This document shows positions 50,629-59,037 of a stretch of 64,000 bases of DNA, in pieces; the first letter of the stretch is position 1; every line of letters begins with the position of its first letter. The notes beneath the pieces are model-generated. The model ran no database searches. It was not told the DNA's origin and was given only the letters and a program-made list of their open reading frames with translations. Location: contig JACKOY010000010.1 in the NCBI GenBank assembly GCA_024233935.1, positions 62,001-126,000 of the forward strand, in the 5' to 3' direction. The translations under genes were made by a program, and so were the position numbers. The stretch is from Spirochaetales bacterium. GTDB taxonomy: Bacteria > Spirochaetota > Leptospiria > Leptospirales > Leptonemataceae.

Positions 50629-51639
50629 ATGATTTATGAACCCGTAATGCGCGCCGGCGCAGATTTCATGATGGCGTTTCAGGGAGTCAGTCCCGCTCTC
50701 GAATGGCCCATGCGTGTCCTGACCTTTTTTGGCGAAGAATCCTTCTACATGATCGTCATCACGCTCATTTTCTGGTGCTTCGATCAACGCTTTGCTGTTC
50801 GTCTGCTGGGACTGTTGGTTCTGAGCAGCTTCCTGACCGATATCTGCAAGCTCGCCCTGCACAGCCCTCGAGCCTACTGGTGGGATGCAAGCGTCCAGGC
50901 GCTCGTCAGTGAATCTTCGTACGGTCCGCCGTCCGGGCATTCCTCGAATGGCATCGCGCTATGGGGTTATGCCGGCTACTACCTCAAGAGAACCACCGGT
51001 CGATCCTGGGTACTGCCTCTGTGTATTGTCATCGGTCTTTCGATCGGGATTTCGCGAATGTATCTCGGAGTACACTTCCCCCACGACGTGATTCTGGGCT
51101 GGCTTCTGGGCGGCAGCGCCCTGCTTGGGATGATCTTTTTGGGTGAGGGATTCTTGAGCTGGTATACGCACCTGACGGGTCGTGCCCGGGTGGTGGTTGC
51201 TATGCTGGTAGTGTTTTTTGTTATTGGTGTCGGTGTAGCGCTGAAACTGGTCCTGGCCGACATCGCCGATGATCCGATCTGGGTCGAGAATGCGCTGGCC
51301 GATCAACCCGGAGAGCGAATTGATCCGCGTAGCTTGAAGAATTTCGCGAACCTGGCCGGAGTCGCCTTTGCCCTCGCCATGGGCGGCTCACTCTACCAGA
51401 AGCACGCCCGCTTTCTCAGCCAGGGATCGGGCCTGCAGCTACTGGGGCGCTACTTGCTCGGAATCGTGGGTGTGTTTGCGATTCGAGCCGGCTTATCTTA
51501 TCTCTTCGGTTCCGGTGATGACCCCGTTGCTCTGGCGTTGCGTTTCGTGCGCTATTTCCTGATTGTGTTCTGGGCTCTGTATCTGGCGCCGCTGTTGTTC
51601 CTGCGCCTGAAACTTGCGAGGTCCCCGACCCCGGTTTAG
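50629..51639 (+). CDS. PAP2-family lipid phosphatase
   Basis: 336 residues with about eight hydrophobic helices. The three PAP2 motifs are visible: KLALHSPRAYW (K74, R81), PPSGHSSN (100-107, catalytic H104) and SRMYLGVHFPHD (S142, R143, H149, D153). It dephosphorylates lipid phosphates such as phosphatidate or undecaprenyl pyrophosphate on the outer face of the inner membrane. The C-terminal half adds four helices and a hydrophilic loop (IDPRSLKN), longer than minimal PAP2. ATG follows GAGG. Confidence 0.9.
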   Translation: MIYEPVMRAGADFMMAFQGVSPALEWPMRVLTFFGEESFYMIVITLIFWCFDQRFAVRLLGLLVLSSFLTDICKLALHSPRAYWWDASVQALVSESSYGPPSGHSSNGIALWGYAGYYLKRTTGRSWVLPLCIVIGLSIGISRMYLGVHFPHDVILGWLLGGSALLGMIFLGEGFLSWYTHLTGRARVVVAMLVVFFVIGVGVALKLVLADIADDPIWVENALADQPGERIDPRSLKNFANLAGVAFALAMGGSLYQKHARFLSQGSGLQLLGRYLLGIVGVFAIRAGLSYLFGSGDDPVALALRFVRYFLIVFWALYLAPLLFLRLKLARSPTPV

Positions 51640-51687
51640 ACCTGCGCCTGCAACTCTGGACGGCCTTTGACTCATCTGTTGCGACTC

Positions 51688-51703
51688 TGTCATGTAAATG
51701 ACA
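51688..51703 (+). promoter_or_regulatory. Perfect palindrome TGTCA-N6-TGACA, candidate CRP/FNR-family site
   Basis: TGTCATGTAAATGACA is a perfect inverted repeat (6-base arms around GTAA), 22 bases before the GTG of the small membrane protein. The 5-6-5 spacing matches CRP-family sites (TGTGA-N6-TCACA) but the half-site has C where CRP has G, so it may serve a relative or an unrelated dimeric regulator. A TTGACT lies just upstream (51667-51672). Confidence 0.45.
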
Positions 51704-51725
51704 TTGTCGAATGGGCAGATGACAG

Positions 51726-51956
51726 GTGGAGACAGGCGTGTTCCAATTCTGGTTGCCATACCTTTACCAATACGGAGTGGGCGGCTTCTTCTTCATTCTG
51801 GCAATCGTGCTGGCCTGGAAGAACGGCGCCCTTAAGCCGCACGTCGACGATGACCGTCGCTTGCTGACCGGCCTCATCCTGGGTTTTATCGGCTACGCCC
51901 TGGTGCACGGTCTCTGGATCCTCTGGGCAATTACCAGCGCAGGTGCTGCACGATGA
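51726..51956 (+). CDS. Small two-helix membrane protein, symporter accessory
   Basis: 76 residues from a GTG (an in-frame GTG at 51738 is an alternative). Two hydrophobic helices at about 15-31 and 48-70 with an acidic-basic loop (PHVDDDRR) between. Its stop overlaps the symporter ATG by 4 bases. Small accessory membrane proteins coupled to sodium:solute symporters are known, and the arrangement suggests a subunit of the transporter at 51953. No direct homology recognised. Confidence 0.75.
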   Translation: METGVFQFWLPYLYQYGVGGFFFILAIVLAWKNGALKPHVDDDRRLLTGLILGFIGYALVHGLWILWAITSAGAAR

Positions 51957-53845
51957 CTATCGCTGCCAGCTGGCTTGACTACGCAATTATCGCGTTTTAC
52001 TTCCTGGGCATACTCTGGGTAGGCACCCTGTTCGGTAAGTACACCAAATCGACGAAGGACTTCTTCTTCGGCGGACAACGTTTCTCATGGTGGTTGGTTG
52101 CCATCAGCAGCATCGCGACGGTGGTCGGCTCGTACAGTTTCATCAAGTACGCAGCGATCGGCTACCGGCATGGTCTTTCTTCGACCATGACCTATCTGAA
52201 CGACTGGTTCATCATTCCGTTCTTTCTACTCGGTTGGTTGCCAATCATCTACTTCAATCGAATTCAGTCGATCCCGGAATATTTTACAAAGCGTTTCGAT
52301 CGTCGAACCGGCATGGCCACCGTAGCCATTATCCTGGTCTTTTTGACGGGCTATGTCGGCATCAACTTCTACACCCTCGGTGTGGCGATGCAGCCGCTGA
52401 TCGGCGTGAACCTCTATATCATCGTGGTCGTCGTGGCGATTGTCGGCGCGATCTATATGCACGCCGGAGGACAGACCTCGGTTATCATGACCGACCTGTT
52501 GCAGGGGATTGTGCTTTTAGTTGCGGGATTGCTCCTGTTTGCGCTGGGCATTGCTTACATCGGCGGTTTTCGCGAGTTTCTTTCGGGCCTCAGCCTCGAA
52601 GAGCGCCTGCCGTTTACGCAATTCAATCGACCGACAGATTTCAGCCACGTGGGCATCTTCTGGCAGGATGCCGCGGCCAGTTCGGTTGCGTTCTATTTTA
52701 TGAATCAGGGAACCATTATGCGCTTCCTTTCGGCGCGCAGCCAGCGCGAGGGGCGCCGTGCGATTTTTGCGATTGTTCTGATCTTCATGCCGCTGGCGGT
52801 GCTCGCGATTGCAAACACGGGTTGGTTGGGTCGCAGCATGGTGAATCTGGGATTGATCGACGTTGCGGCTCTGGAAAGTCAATTGGTGGCGAGCGGCGCC
52901 ATCGACCCGGGCGAAGGGCTGGAGAAACATATTTTTGTGATCGTCGCCAACCTGGTTGCAGTTCCGGGCGTGTTTGGTTTTGTGCTGGCGGCCCTGACCG
53001 CGGCTTTGATGTCTACGATCGATACTCTGATCAATGCCGTGACGGCAATCTTTATCAACGATATTTATCGGCCCTTCCTGAAACCCGACCGGGATGAGGC
53101 GCACTATCTGAGCGCCGCGCGCATCACGGCGATCGCGGCCACGGTCATCGGGGTCGCTCTGGTTCCTTTTTTCGCACAGTTCCGTTCGATTTATGCTGCG
53201 CATGGCATGTTTACGGCGACCATCACGCCGCCGGTCATTACCCTGATTCTGATGTCGATTTTCTGGAAGCGGGTCACGCCGAAGGCCGCCTTCTGGACTT
53301 TGATCGGCGGTTCCTTTTTGACGCTTCTGGGTTCGGTCCTGGCGGGCTCATTCGATTGGCCCTGGCTGATCTATCCCTTTGCCCACGGAATCGATCCGGC
53401 CGGCGGATATAACTACATTCGCGCGCTCTATGGCATAGTGGTGAGCCTTGCCATTCTGGTCTCGGTTTCCCTTGTGACGCGCGCGCGTCCCGAGTCGGAG
53501 TTTGCGGGCCTGACGATTCACAGCCTGGAGCATGCCCGGCGACAGTTCAAAGGTGGCGAGCCAAACGATCATGCGATCGGCGAGGTCATTGAGGTGGACT
53601 TTCAGACACAACCCGGGCTGGACTCGGTGGTGGTCTCGGCCGCCGACATGACGCGCATGAAGGCGAACGATGGCGATATACTCTATCTGGCCGACCACCG
53701 CTGGTGGTTGGGTGGATTGCGTTCGCTGCATATCAAAGCGAGCGTGGGCGATGTTTCGGAAGGCCATGTGTTGATTTCCCCCGAGGCGCTCGAAGAAAGT
53801 CATGTGGACGCCGGGCGCCGGCTGAAACTTGAGAAGCTGATCTGA
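51953..53845 (+). CDS. Sodium:solute symporter (SSS family) with soluble C-terminal domain
   Basis: 630 residues with about 13 hydrophobic helices in the first 515. SSS-family features include DFFFGGQRFSWWLVAISSIAT near the N-terminus, SIPEYFTKRFDRRTG, GGQTSVIMTDLLQGIVLL and LAALTAALMSTIDTLINAVTAIFINDIYRPF. Solute unknown. Residues 530-630 form an extra soluble domain (IGEVIEVDFQTQPGLDSVVV, DILYLADHRWWLGG, HVLISPEALEESHVD) not seen in the standard transporter, perhaps regulatory. Translationally coupled to the small membrane protein. Confidence 0.9.
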   Translation: MTIAASWLDYAIIAFYFLGILWVGTLFGKYTKSTKDFFFGGQRFSWWLVAISSIATVVGSYSFIKYAAIGYRHGLSSTMTYLNDWFIIPFFLLGWLPIIYFNRIQSIPEYFTKRFDRRTGMATVAIILVFLTGYVGINFYTLGVAMQPLIGVNLYIIVVVVAIVGAIYMHAGGQTSVIMTDLLQGIVLLVAGLLLFALGIAYIGGFREFLSGLSLEERLPFTQFNRPTDFSHVGIFWQDAAASSVAFYFMNQGTIMRFLSARSQREGRRAIFAIVLIFMPLAVLAIANTGWLGRSMVNLGLIDVAALESQLVASGAIDPGEGLEKHIFVIVANLVAVPGVFGFVLAALTAALMSTIDTLINAVTAIFINDIYRPFLKPDRDEAHYLSAARITAIAATVIGVALVPFFAQFRSIYAAHGMFTATITPPVITLILMSIFWKRVTPKAAFWTLIGGSFLTLLGSVLAGSFDWPWLIYPFAHGIDPAGGYNYIRALYGIVVSLAILVSVSLVTRARPESEFAGLTIHSLEHARRQFKGGEPNDHAIGEVIEVDFQTQPGLDSVVVSAADMTRMKANDGDILYLADHRWWLGGLRSLHIKASVGDVSEGHVLISPEALEESHVDAGRRLKLEKLI

Positions 53846-53920
53846 TTGGTGCCGTCGTCCGGGGATCGTTCTTCCGTATTTGGTTGCACACAGGATTCGC
53901 CGGTTTGAAAATGGCCTGCT

Positions 53921-54706
53921 ATGAAACGAACCCGGATCCATCTGCTTTTTGCCGCAACTCTCGTGGGCCTCGGGGCCTGTGCCGATCACGTGATCGTGCT
54001 TTCGCCGTCGCGTTGTGAAGAGCCGGGCCGCCTGGTGCCCACTGGGGAAGTGCCCACTCCGGAAGACCTGGCCACCGATGCGTACTGCGCGCGCCTGGTG
54101 CGCGAGCGTTCCGCGCCCAACGGCTTTGTTACGATTTTTGGCAGCGCTCGCGCACGGGAAGGCATGCAATCCTACGATCAGACACGGGAGTTTGCGCGCG
54201 CCTGGACCGAGGAACACGGGGATCGTTTTCCGATTCTGACCGGTGGGGGCCCTGGCATCATGGATGCGGGCAATCGCGGGGCCCACGAGGCCGGCGGCGT
54301 TTCTCTGGGGTACTCGACCTATTTTGGAAGTGGTAACGAGCCTTTAAACGAGTACACCACCGACGGGTACGTGTTTGCCAGCTTCTCCCAAAGGGAAGCG
54401 GACATGGTCGATGGCGCGGCCGCGATTGTCATTGCGCCGGGTGGAGTGGGCACCGAGTGGGAGATTTACGAAACCATTGCAAAAATCCAGACCGGCAAGA
54501 AGGATCGTGTGCCGGTGATTCTTCTGGGGCCACAGACTGTATGGGCCTCACTTTTTACACGCATGAATCAGATGGTGCGCATGGGGACCATCTCCCCTGA
54601 AGATCCGGAACTCCTGCAGGTGGCGCCCACGCCGGCGGAGGCCATTCGCCTGATTGAAGAGGCCATCATCGATAGCGGGGTGCCGGCCGTAGACCAGGCC
54701 GCCTGA
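53921..54706 (+). CDS. LOG-family (cytokinin-riboside phosphoribohydrolase-like) protein with lipoprotein signal
   Basis: 261 residues. The first 20 residues look like a lipoprotein signal: basic MKRTR, hydrophobic core and lipobox LGAC with C20. Residues 65-255 form a Rossmann-like LOG domain with TGGGPGIMDAGNRGAHEAGG near 107-126, the catalytic Arg candidate R158 in SFSQREADM, and PGGVGTEWE (173-181) with E181. Cytoplasmic LOG enzymes cleave nucleotide 5'-monophosphates into base and ribose-5-phosphate. Here the same motifs sit behind an export signal. Post-Cys residues are A-D-H. A terminator-like hairpin follows. Confidence 0.88.
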   Translation: MKRTRIHLLFAATLVGLGACADHVIVLSPSRCEEPGRLVPTGEVPTPEDLATDAYCARLVRERSAPNGFVTIFGSARAREGMQSYDQTREFARAWTEEHGDRFPILTGGGPGIMDAGNRGAHEAGGVSLGYSTYFGSGNEPLNEYTTDGYVFASFSQREADMVDGAAAIVIAPGGVGTEWEIYETIAKIQTGKKDRVPVILLGPQTVWASLFTRMNQMVRMGTISPEDPELLQVAPTPAEAIRLIEEAIIDSGVPAVDQAA

Positions 54707-54742
54707 GCTTCAAAGCTTCCGGTCGCCGGGATTCAACCGGAC

Positions 54743-54772
54743 AACCGGGCGCGCGCTCGTTTCCGGTTTTTC
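54743..54772 (+). terminator. Possible intrinsic terminator after the LOG lipoprotein gene
   Basis: Stem AACCGG (54743-54748) with CCGGTT (54763-54768), loop of 14 bases that is itself GC-rich, and a T-run at 54767-54771. It lies 37 bases after the stop codon. Other GC-rich repeats nearby make this moderately uncertain. Confidence 0.4.
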
Positions 54773-54854
54773 TGCCCGGACGCGGAGGCGTCGGGTATTC
54801 GCTGCTATTTACCAATTGCTTTACATTTTCCAGTAGCTGCCGCATGCTCGGGCA

Positions 54855-55964
54855 ATGTTGCGCCGGATCTTGCAATGGGGCGTCGGGACTGCGCTCTTTA
54901 TTCCTGCAGCGGGCATGGCGCAGAGCCTGGACTATCCGTACGCGGTGGCCTTTCAAACAGTGCGCCTGGTGCACACGCCGGTAGACGAAACAAAGCTCGA
55001 ATCGGGAGCCCTCAGTGCCCGCCTGAATCTGCGCTGGATCAATGTGTGGTCTCTTCAGGACGAGCGCTTCCTGATCGATGGCGAGGAGTTCCAGGCGGGG
55101 ACGACCCTGCGGTATCAGCTGAGCGAGCGCCTCCAGTTTGGCGGTAGCGCTGTGTTGATCGGACATGGCGGCGGTTCGCTTGATCGCATGATCGAGTGGT
55201 TTCATCGGACTACCGGCGTCACCCAGGGGCAAAGGGACCGCTATCCGCGGGATCGCTTCAACGTCAGTTACGAACCCTACGGCCCCTACTACCCGCTCCT
55301 GAAACCACCCGGGCCCGATGATCGCGGGCCCGGCAACCGCAGCTATCCCCGCAGCTCCCTGGAGCCACCGGTTGAGTTTTCGGATCAACTACGGGTTCTG
55401 GCCCTCGCTTCGGCCGTTCCCGAGGCCGAAGAAATTGCGGGCGCCGGGATCACGCGGACCGGCGTGGGCGATCCGAATGTGTTCGCCCAGCTCTTGCTTT
55501 ATGAGAGCGCAGATTGGCTGGAAAGGGTGAACCTTGGTCTGAATGTAAAATTCGCCGGGCGTGGCGCCGAACAGATTGTGACTCCCGGCACCGATGTGAC
55601 CGCTTCTCTGAGCGCCGGTCAGGCCTGGATTCCAGGACTTCTGCACAGCAGTCTGGGTGTTTCTTACACGCACTACCGGCTACAACGCTATCGCGAGCTG
55701 GAGCTGCCGCCGGGACAATGGGTGGTGCGCCCGCGTCTGGAACTGCGGCTCAACCAGATTACGTGGTTCGGGGAGTACGTGTATTTTTCCAGGCCGGTCC
55801 TGGACTTTGGGGAACTTTCGCGCGACGGCCACCAGGTGGCTCTGGGCCTCGTGAGTCATCGCGAGCAGGTTGACGTAACGTTCGCAATTGTCGAAAATTT
55901 TGTAACGTTCGGCGTCACGCCCGACATTGGCTTTCAGGTTTCCGCCGAATGGCGGGCGCTTTGA
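54855..55964 (+). CDS. Exported DUF3187-like outer-membrane protein
   Basis: 369 residues with a signal peptide (about 1-22, GTALFIPAAGMAQS). The body alternates amphipathic strands (GALSARLNLRWINVWSL, TLRYQLSERLQFGGSAVLIG, SLGVSYTHYRLQRY, VVRPRLELRLNQITWFGEYVYF, VGDPNVFAQLLLY) and ends in VSAEWRAL, consistent with a beta-barrel. The layout resembles DUF3187 outer-membrane proteins, by eye. A Pro/Arg-rich loop lies near 150-165. Confidence 0.72.
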   Translation: MLRRILQWGVGTALFIPAAGMAQSLDYPYAVAFQTVRLVHTPVDETKLESGALSARLNLRWINVWSLQDERFLIDGEEFQAGTTLRYQLSERLQFGGSAVLIGHGGGSLDRMIEWFHRTTGVTQGQRDRYPRDRFNVSYEPYGPYYPLLKPPGPDDRGPGNRSYPRSSLEPPVEFSDQLRVLALASAVPEAEEIAGAGITRTGVGDPNVFAQLLLYESADWLERVNLGLNVKFAGRGAEQIVTPGTDVTASLSAGQAWIPGLLHSSLGVSYTHYRLQRYRELELPPGQWVVRPRLELRLNQITWFGEYVYFSRPVLDFGELSRDGHQVALGLVSHREQVDVTFAIVENFVTFGVTPDIGFQVSAEWRAL

Positions 55965-56023
55965 GGGCTGCGTGCTTCTCCGGGAAAGACACAGATTCCG
56001 TCCGACGATAATGAGATATTGCC

Positions 56024-56392
56024 ATGTCTTTTGATGTAATGGGACTCGATCACATACAGCTTGCGATTCCGATCGGCGCCGAAGATCGCGCCCGCCAATT
56101 TTTTACCGGCGATCTCGGATTTCCGGAGGTCGAAAAGCCGGCCAACCTGAAAGCAAAAGGCGGCGCCTGGTTTCAATGCGGTTCGCATCAGATTCATGTC
56201 GGCGTGACGGATTCGTTCGTGCCCGCCAAAAAGGCCCACCCCGCGATACTGGTGCGCAACATCGGCGCTTTGCGCGCACACCTTGAGGGTCGCGGCCTTT
56301 CTCCACGCGACGAAGATCCCCTGCCGGGGGCCGCCCGCTTTTATCTGGACGATCCCTTTGGCAATCGGCTCGAGTTTCTGGAATGGCTCTGA
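56024..56392 (+). CDS. VOC-superfamily (glyoxalase-like) protein
   Basis: 122 residues. Begins LDHIQLAIPIGAEDRARQFFTGDLGF and ends RFYLDDPFGNRLEFLEW, the two halves of a vicinal-oxygen-chelate fold. Candidate metal ligands are H10 (LDHIQ), H59 region (SHQIHV) and the late E (RLEF). Possible roles include glyoxalase, fosfomycin resistance or dioxygenase-like activities; sequence alone does not decide. It ends 3 bases from the convergent dehydrogenase gene. Confidence 0.85.
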   Translation: MSFDVMGLDHIQLAIPIGAEDRARQFFTGDLGFPEVEKPANLKAKGGAWFQCGSHQIHVGVTDSFVPAKKAHPAILVRNIGALRAHLEGRGLSPRDEDPLPGAARFYLDDPFGNRLEFLEWL

Positions 56393-56395
56393 AAG

Positions 56396-58018
56396 CTACA
56401 AAATAAAATCCGTCGAAAGAAAGTTCGACTTATGATCGTGAACGATGTCGGTGATGATGCTGTCATTGAGATCATTCTTTTTGGCAGCGACCAGCGTGCG
56501 AATGGAAAACGAGCGCAGGGCATCCGTGACCGATAGCGTTCCTTCTGCGCTGCCCTTACGACCGGTAAACGGAAAGGTATCGGGACCGCGTTGACACTGA
56601 CTGTTGATGTTTACGCGACTCACCTGATTTACCATCGGATCGACCAGCACGGCCAGCACGTTGGCGTCGGTCCCAAAAAGACTCACCTGCTGGCCGAAAC
56701 GCGAGTCATAGACGTAGCGCACCGGGTGATCCAGGTCGTCAAAGGGCACAATCGGGACCACCGGTCCGAACTGTTCTTCGTGATAGACGCGCATACTTTC
56801 GTTGACCGGATACAAAACAGCCGGCCGAAACATGCTGCCGGCCCGCTCGCCGCCACCGGGGTTGATGACCTTTGCGCCTTTGGCCACGGCGTCCTTTACG
56901 AGTTCGTCCAGATAGTCCGGCATGTCCTCGACCGGAAGAGGTGTAATTCCGACGCCGTCCTCCCAGGGCATGCCCGGCTTGAGTTCTGCCAGGGCCTCGA
57001 GATAACGTTCAATAAAGATGTCGACGATGCTCTTGTGAACGAAAAGAATCTTGAGCGCGGTGCAACGCTGACCGTTGTAAGACAAAGAACCCAGCAGGCA
57101 CTCTTTCACAGCCTGGTCGATTTCCGCGCCCGCCAGCACAATGCCCGCGTTCTTCGCGCCCATGCCCAGCACGCCCTTCAACCGGTGAGGATGCGGGTGT
57201 CCTTTTTTCAAGATGTCTGCGACCTCGCTCGAACCAATGAAGGCCAGCACGTCAATGCGGCCGCTTTCCATGATCGGAGTGATAATGGTCTGCCCGTCCC
57301 CGTAGATCACGTTGATCACGCCGGAGGGAAAGGCTTCTTTGAACGCTTCCAGCAGAGGTTTGTAAAGCAGCACGCCGTACTTGGGCGGCTTGAGAATACA
57401 GGTATTGCCCATGATCAGGGCCGGGATGAGGGTCGCAAAGGTTTCGTTGAGCGGATAGTTGTATGGTCCCATGCACAGCACTATGCCCAGCGGTGAACGG
57501 CGCACCTGGCCGATGATGCCCTCCTGGATCATAAAACGCGAACTGTCGCGATCGAGATCCTTTAGGGCCTCAATTGTGGCCACAATGTAGTCGACCGTGC
57601 GATCGAATTCTTTGGTCGCGTCGTTGCGGGTCTTGGCGATCTCCCACATGATCAATCGAATAACTTCGTCCCGGCGTTCTTTCAGACGGCGCGTAAAGTC
57701 CTCCATGTGGCGGATGCGTTCGCCTACGCTCATGGTCGGCCATTGACCGCGACCGCGATCGTACGCCGCGGAAGCGGCTTCCAGTGCTACAAAAGCTGCT
57801 TCGGCCGTCAGTTCCGGAACGCTGCCAATGACGGTCCGGCTGATGCTTCCATTCGAGCGCGTTTGCACGGGCGAAACGATTTCCTGAAAGGGCCCCTTCC
57901 AGGTGCGGATCGTGCCACCGACCAGGTACTCCGTCTGCTGAATGGGAAAATCAAGCGCGCTATCGGCGGGAATGGAGCCGGCTTCCGGAAAAAGGGAGAC
58001 AAGTTCGGACTGGGACAT
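56396..58018 (-). CDS. GapN-like aldehyde dehydrogenase lacking the catalytic Glu
   Basis: 540 residues from ATG 58018. Aldehyde dehydrogenase fold with CMGPYNYPLNE (N187), nucleophile C319 in YNGQRCTALK and the C-terminal signature VNINSQCQRGPDTFPFTGRK characteristic of the ALDH11/GapN branch (non-phosphorylating, NADP-dependent glyceraldehyde-3-phosphate dehydrogenase). The general-base region usually reading LELGGK is LGMGAK here (284-289), with Gly where the Glu should be (G285). So the enzyme may use another base, act on a different substrate, or be less active. An N-terminal extension of about 60 residues precedes the usual start. Confidence 0.88.
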   Translation of the reverse strand: MSQSELVSLFPEAGSIPADSALDFPIQQTEYLVGGTIRTWKGPFQEIVSPVQTRSNGSISRTVIGSVPELTAEAAFVALEAASAAYDRGRGQWPTMSVGERIRHMEDFTRRLKERRDEVIRLIMWEIAKTRNDATKEFDRTVDYIVATIEALKDLDRDSSRFMIQEGIIGQVRRSPLGIVLCMGPYNYPLNETFATLIPALIMGNTCILKPPKYGVLLYKPLLEAFKEAFPSGVINVIYGDGQTIITPIMESGRIDVLAFIGSSEVADILKKGHPHPHRLKGVLGMGAKNAGIVLAGAEIDQAVKECLLGSLSYNGQRCTALKILFVHKSIVDIFIERYLEALAELKPGMPWEDGVGITPLPVEDMPDYLDELVKDAVAKGAKVINPGGGERAGSMFRPAVLYPVNESMRVYHEEQFGPVVPIVPFDDLDHPVRYVYDSRFGQQVSLFGTDANVLAVLVDPMVNQVSRVNINSQCQRGPDTFPFTGRKGSAEGTLSVTDALRSFSIRTLVAAKKNDLNDSIITDIVHDHKSNFLSTDFIL

Positions 58019-58079
58019 GAGTGAAGTAGACCGGTCGGGGTGCGGCCGCCAATCAGAAAATGCAAAACCCGGTGGAATC

Positions 58080-58958
58080 ATGCAGCTGATCGGACTGTTC
58101 CTTATCGCGATCGGACCCGGCATACTGCTGGCAATCTATGTCTGGCGGCGGGACATTCTGAGACCCGAACCGTGGATCGCCCTGCACCTGACCTTCTGGT
58201 GCGGCGTGGTGATCGGCGTGGTTCTGGTTTCGTTCTGGTCTTTGGCTGGCCCCGGCCTGCGGGCGTTTCCCATTTTAGGCGGTCCGGTTACGCAGGCCTT
58301 TCTTCTGGCGGGGCTGCTGGAAGAAGGGGCAAAGTATGCCGCCCTGCGATTTCTGATCGTGCGGTTGCGGGACTTTGATGAGTTGAGCGACGGACCGGTC
58401 TATGGGGCCGTGCTGGCGGCGGGTTTTGCGACGCTCGAAAATCTGTTCTTTGTGCTGCCCGGCGGGCTCGATCTCGGCTTTGCCCGCGCGGCCCTTTCCA
58501 TCCCGTTGCACGTTGGTTGCGGTGCTCTGAGTGGGGCCTGGGTTGCCCGGGCTCATTTTGGGCTGTCCGGTTCCTCGAAGGCGATGGTTTACGGGCTTCT
58601 TGCAGCCAGTCTCTTTCACGGCGTCTTTAATCTGGCGGTGAGCCTGGATTTCCCGCGCTTTGTTCCGCTGGCCTTTATGGTGCTGGTGGCGCTTGCGTTT
58701 CTGGTGCTCGGGCTGGTGCACTCCGCGCGACGGGCCGATCAGGTTCGGGGGGCCGCCCGGGAAGCGCGGCCAGGCAAAATCTTTATCTTCGAGATGGGCC
58801 TGGCGCTGAGCTTCATCGGTATCGGGGCGGGGCTGCAGTTCTATCAGTGGAACCGGACCGGAACAGAATGGATTCTACCTATGCTGCTTACGGTGGCCGG
58901 TCTGTTGGCACTTGCAGCTTCAACTCGCAAATGGTCAGGCTTTGATCGTATGCGGTAA
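58080..58958 (+). CDS. PrsW-family intramembrane metalloprotease-like protein
   Basis: 292 residues from ATG 58080, with GGTGG ahead of it. About eight hydrophobic helices. Family motifs: LLEEGAKYAALRF (E-E-x-x-K), AGFATLENLFF, SIPLHVGCGALSGAWVA and LLAASLFHGVFN, whose Glu and His residues form the putative metal site. PrsW cleaves anti-sigma factor RsiW in Bacillus, so a regulated intramembrane proteolysis role fits this signalling-rich window, though no anti-sigma factor is adjacent. Confidence 0.85.
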   Translation: MQLIGLFLIAIGPGILLAIYVWRRDILRPEPWIALHLTFWCGVVIGVVLVSFWSLAGPGLRAFPILGGPVTQAFLLAGLLEEGAKYAALRFLIVRLRDFDELSDGPVYGAVLAAGFATLENLFFVLPGGLDLGFARAALSIPLHVGCGALSGAWVARAHFGLSGSSKAMVYGLLAASLFHGVFNLAVSLDFPRFVPLAFMVLVALAFLVLGLVHSARRADQVRGAAREARPGKIFIFEMGLALSFIGIGAGLQFYQWNRTGTEWILPMLLTVAGLLALAASTRKWSGFDRMR

Positions 58959-59037
58959 TTTTTTGATTTGACCCACCTTGCTCTGGAACAGGTGCTGGGA
59001 GTGTGTCTGCGACCGTTCAAGGAAGGGTAGAAGAAAG

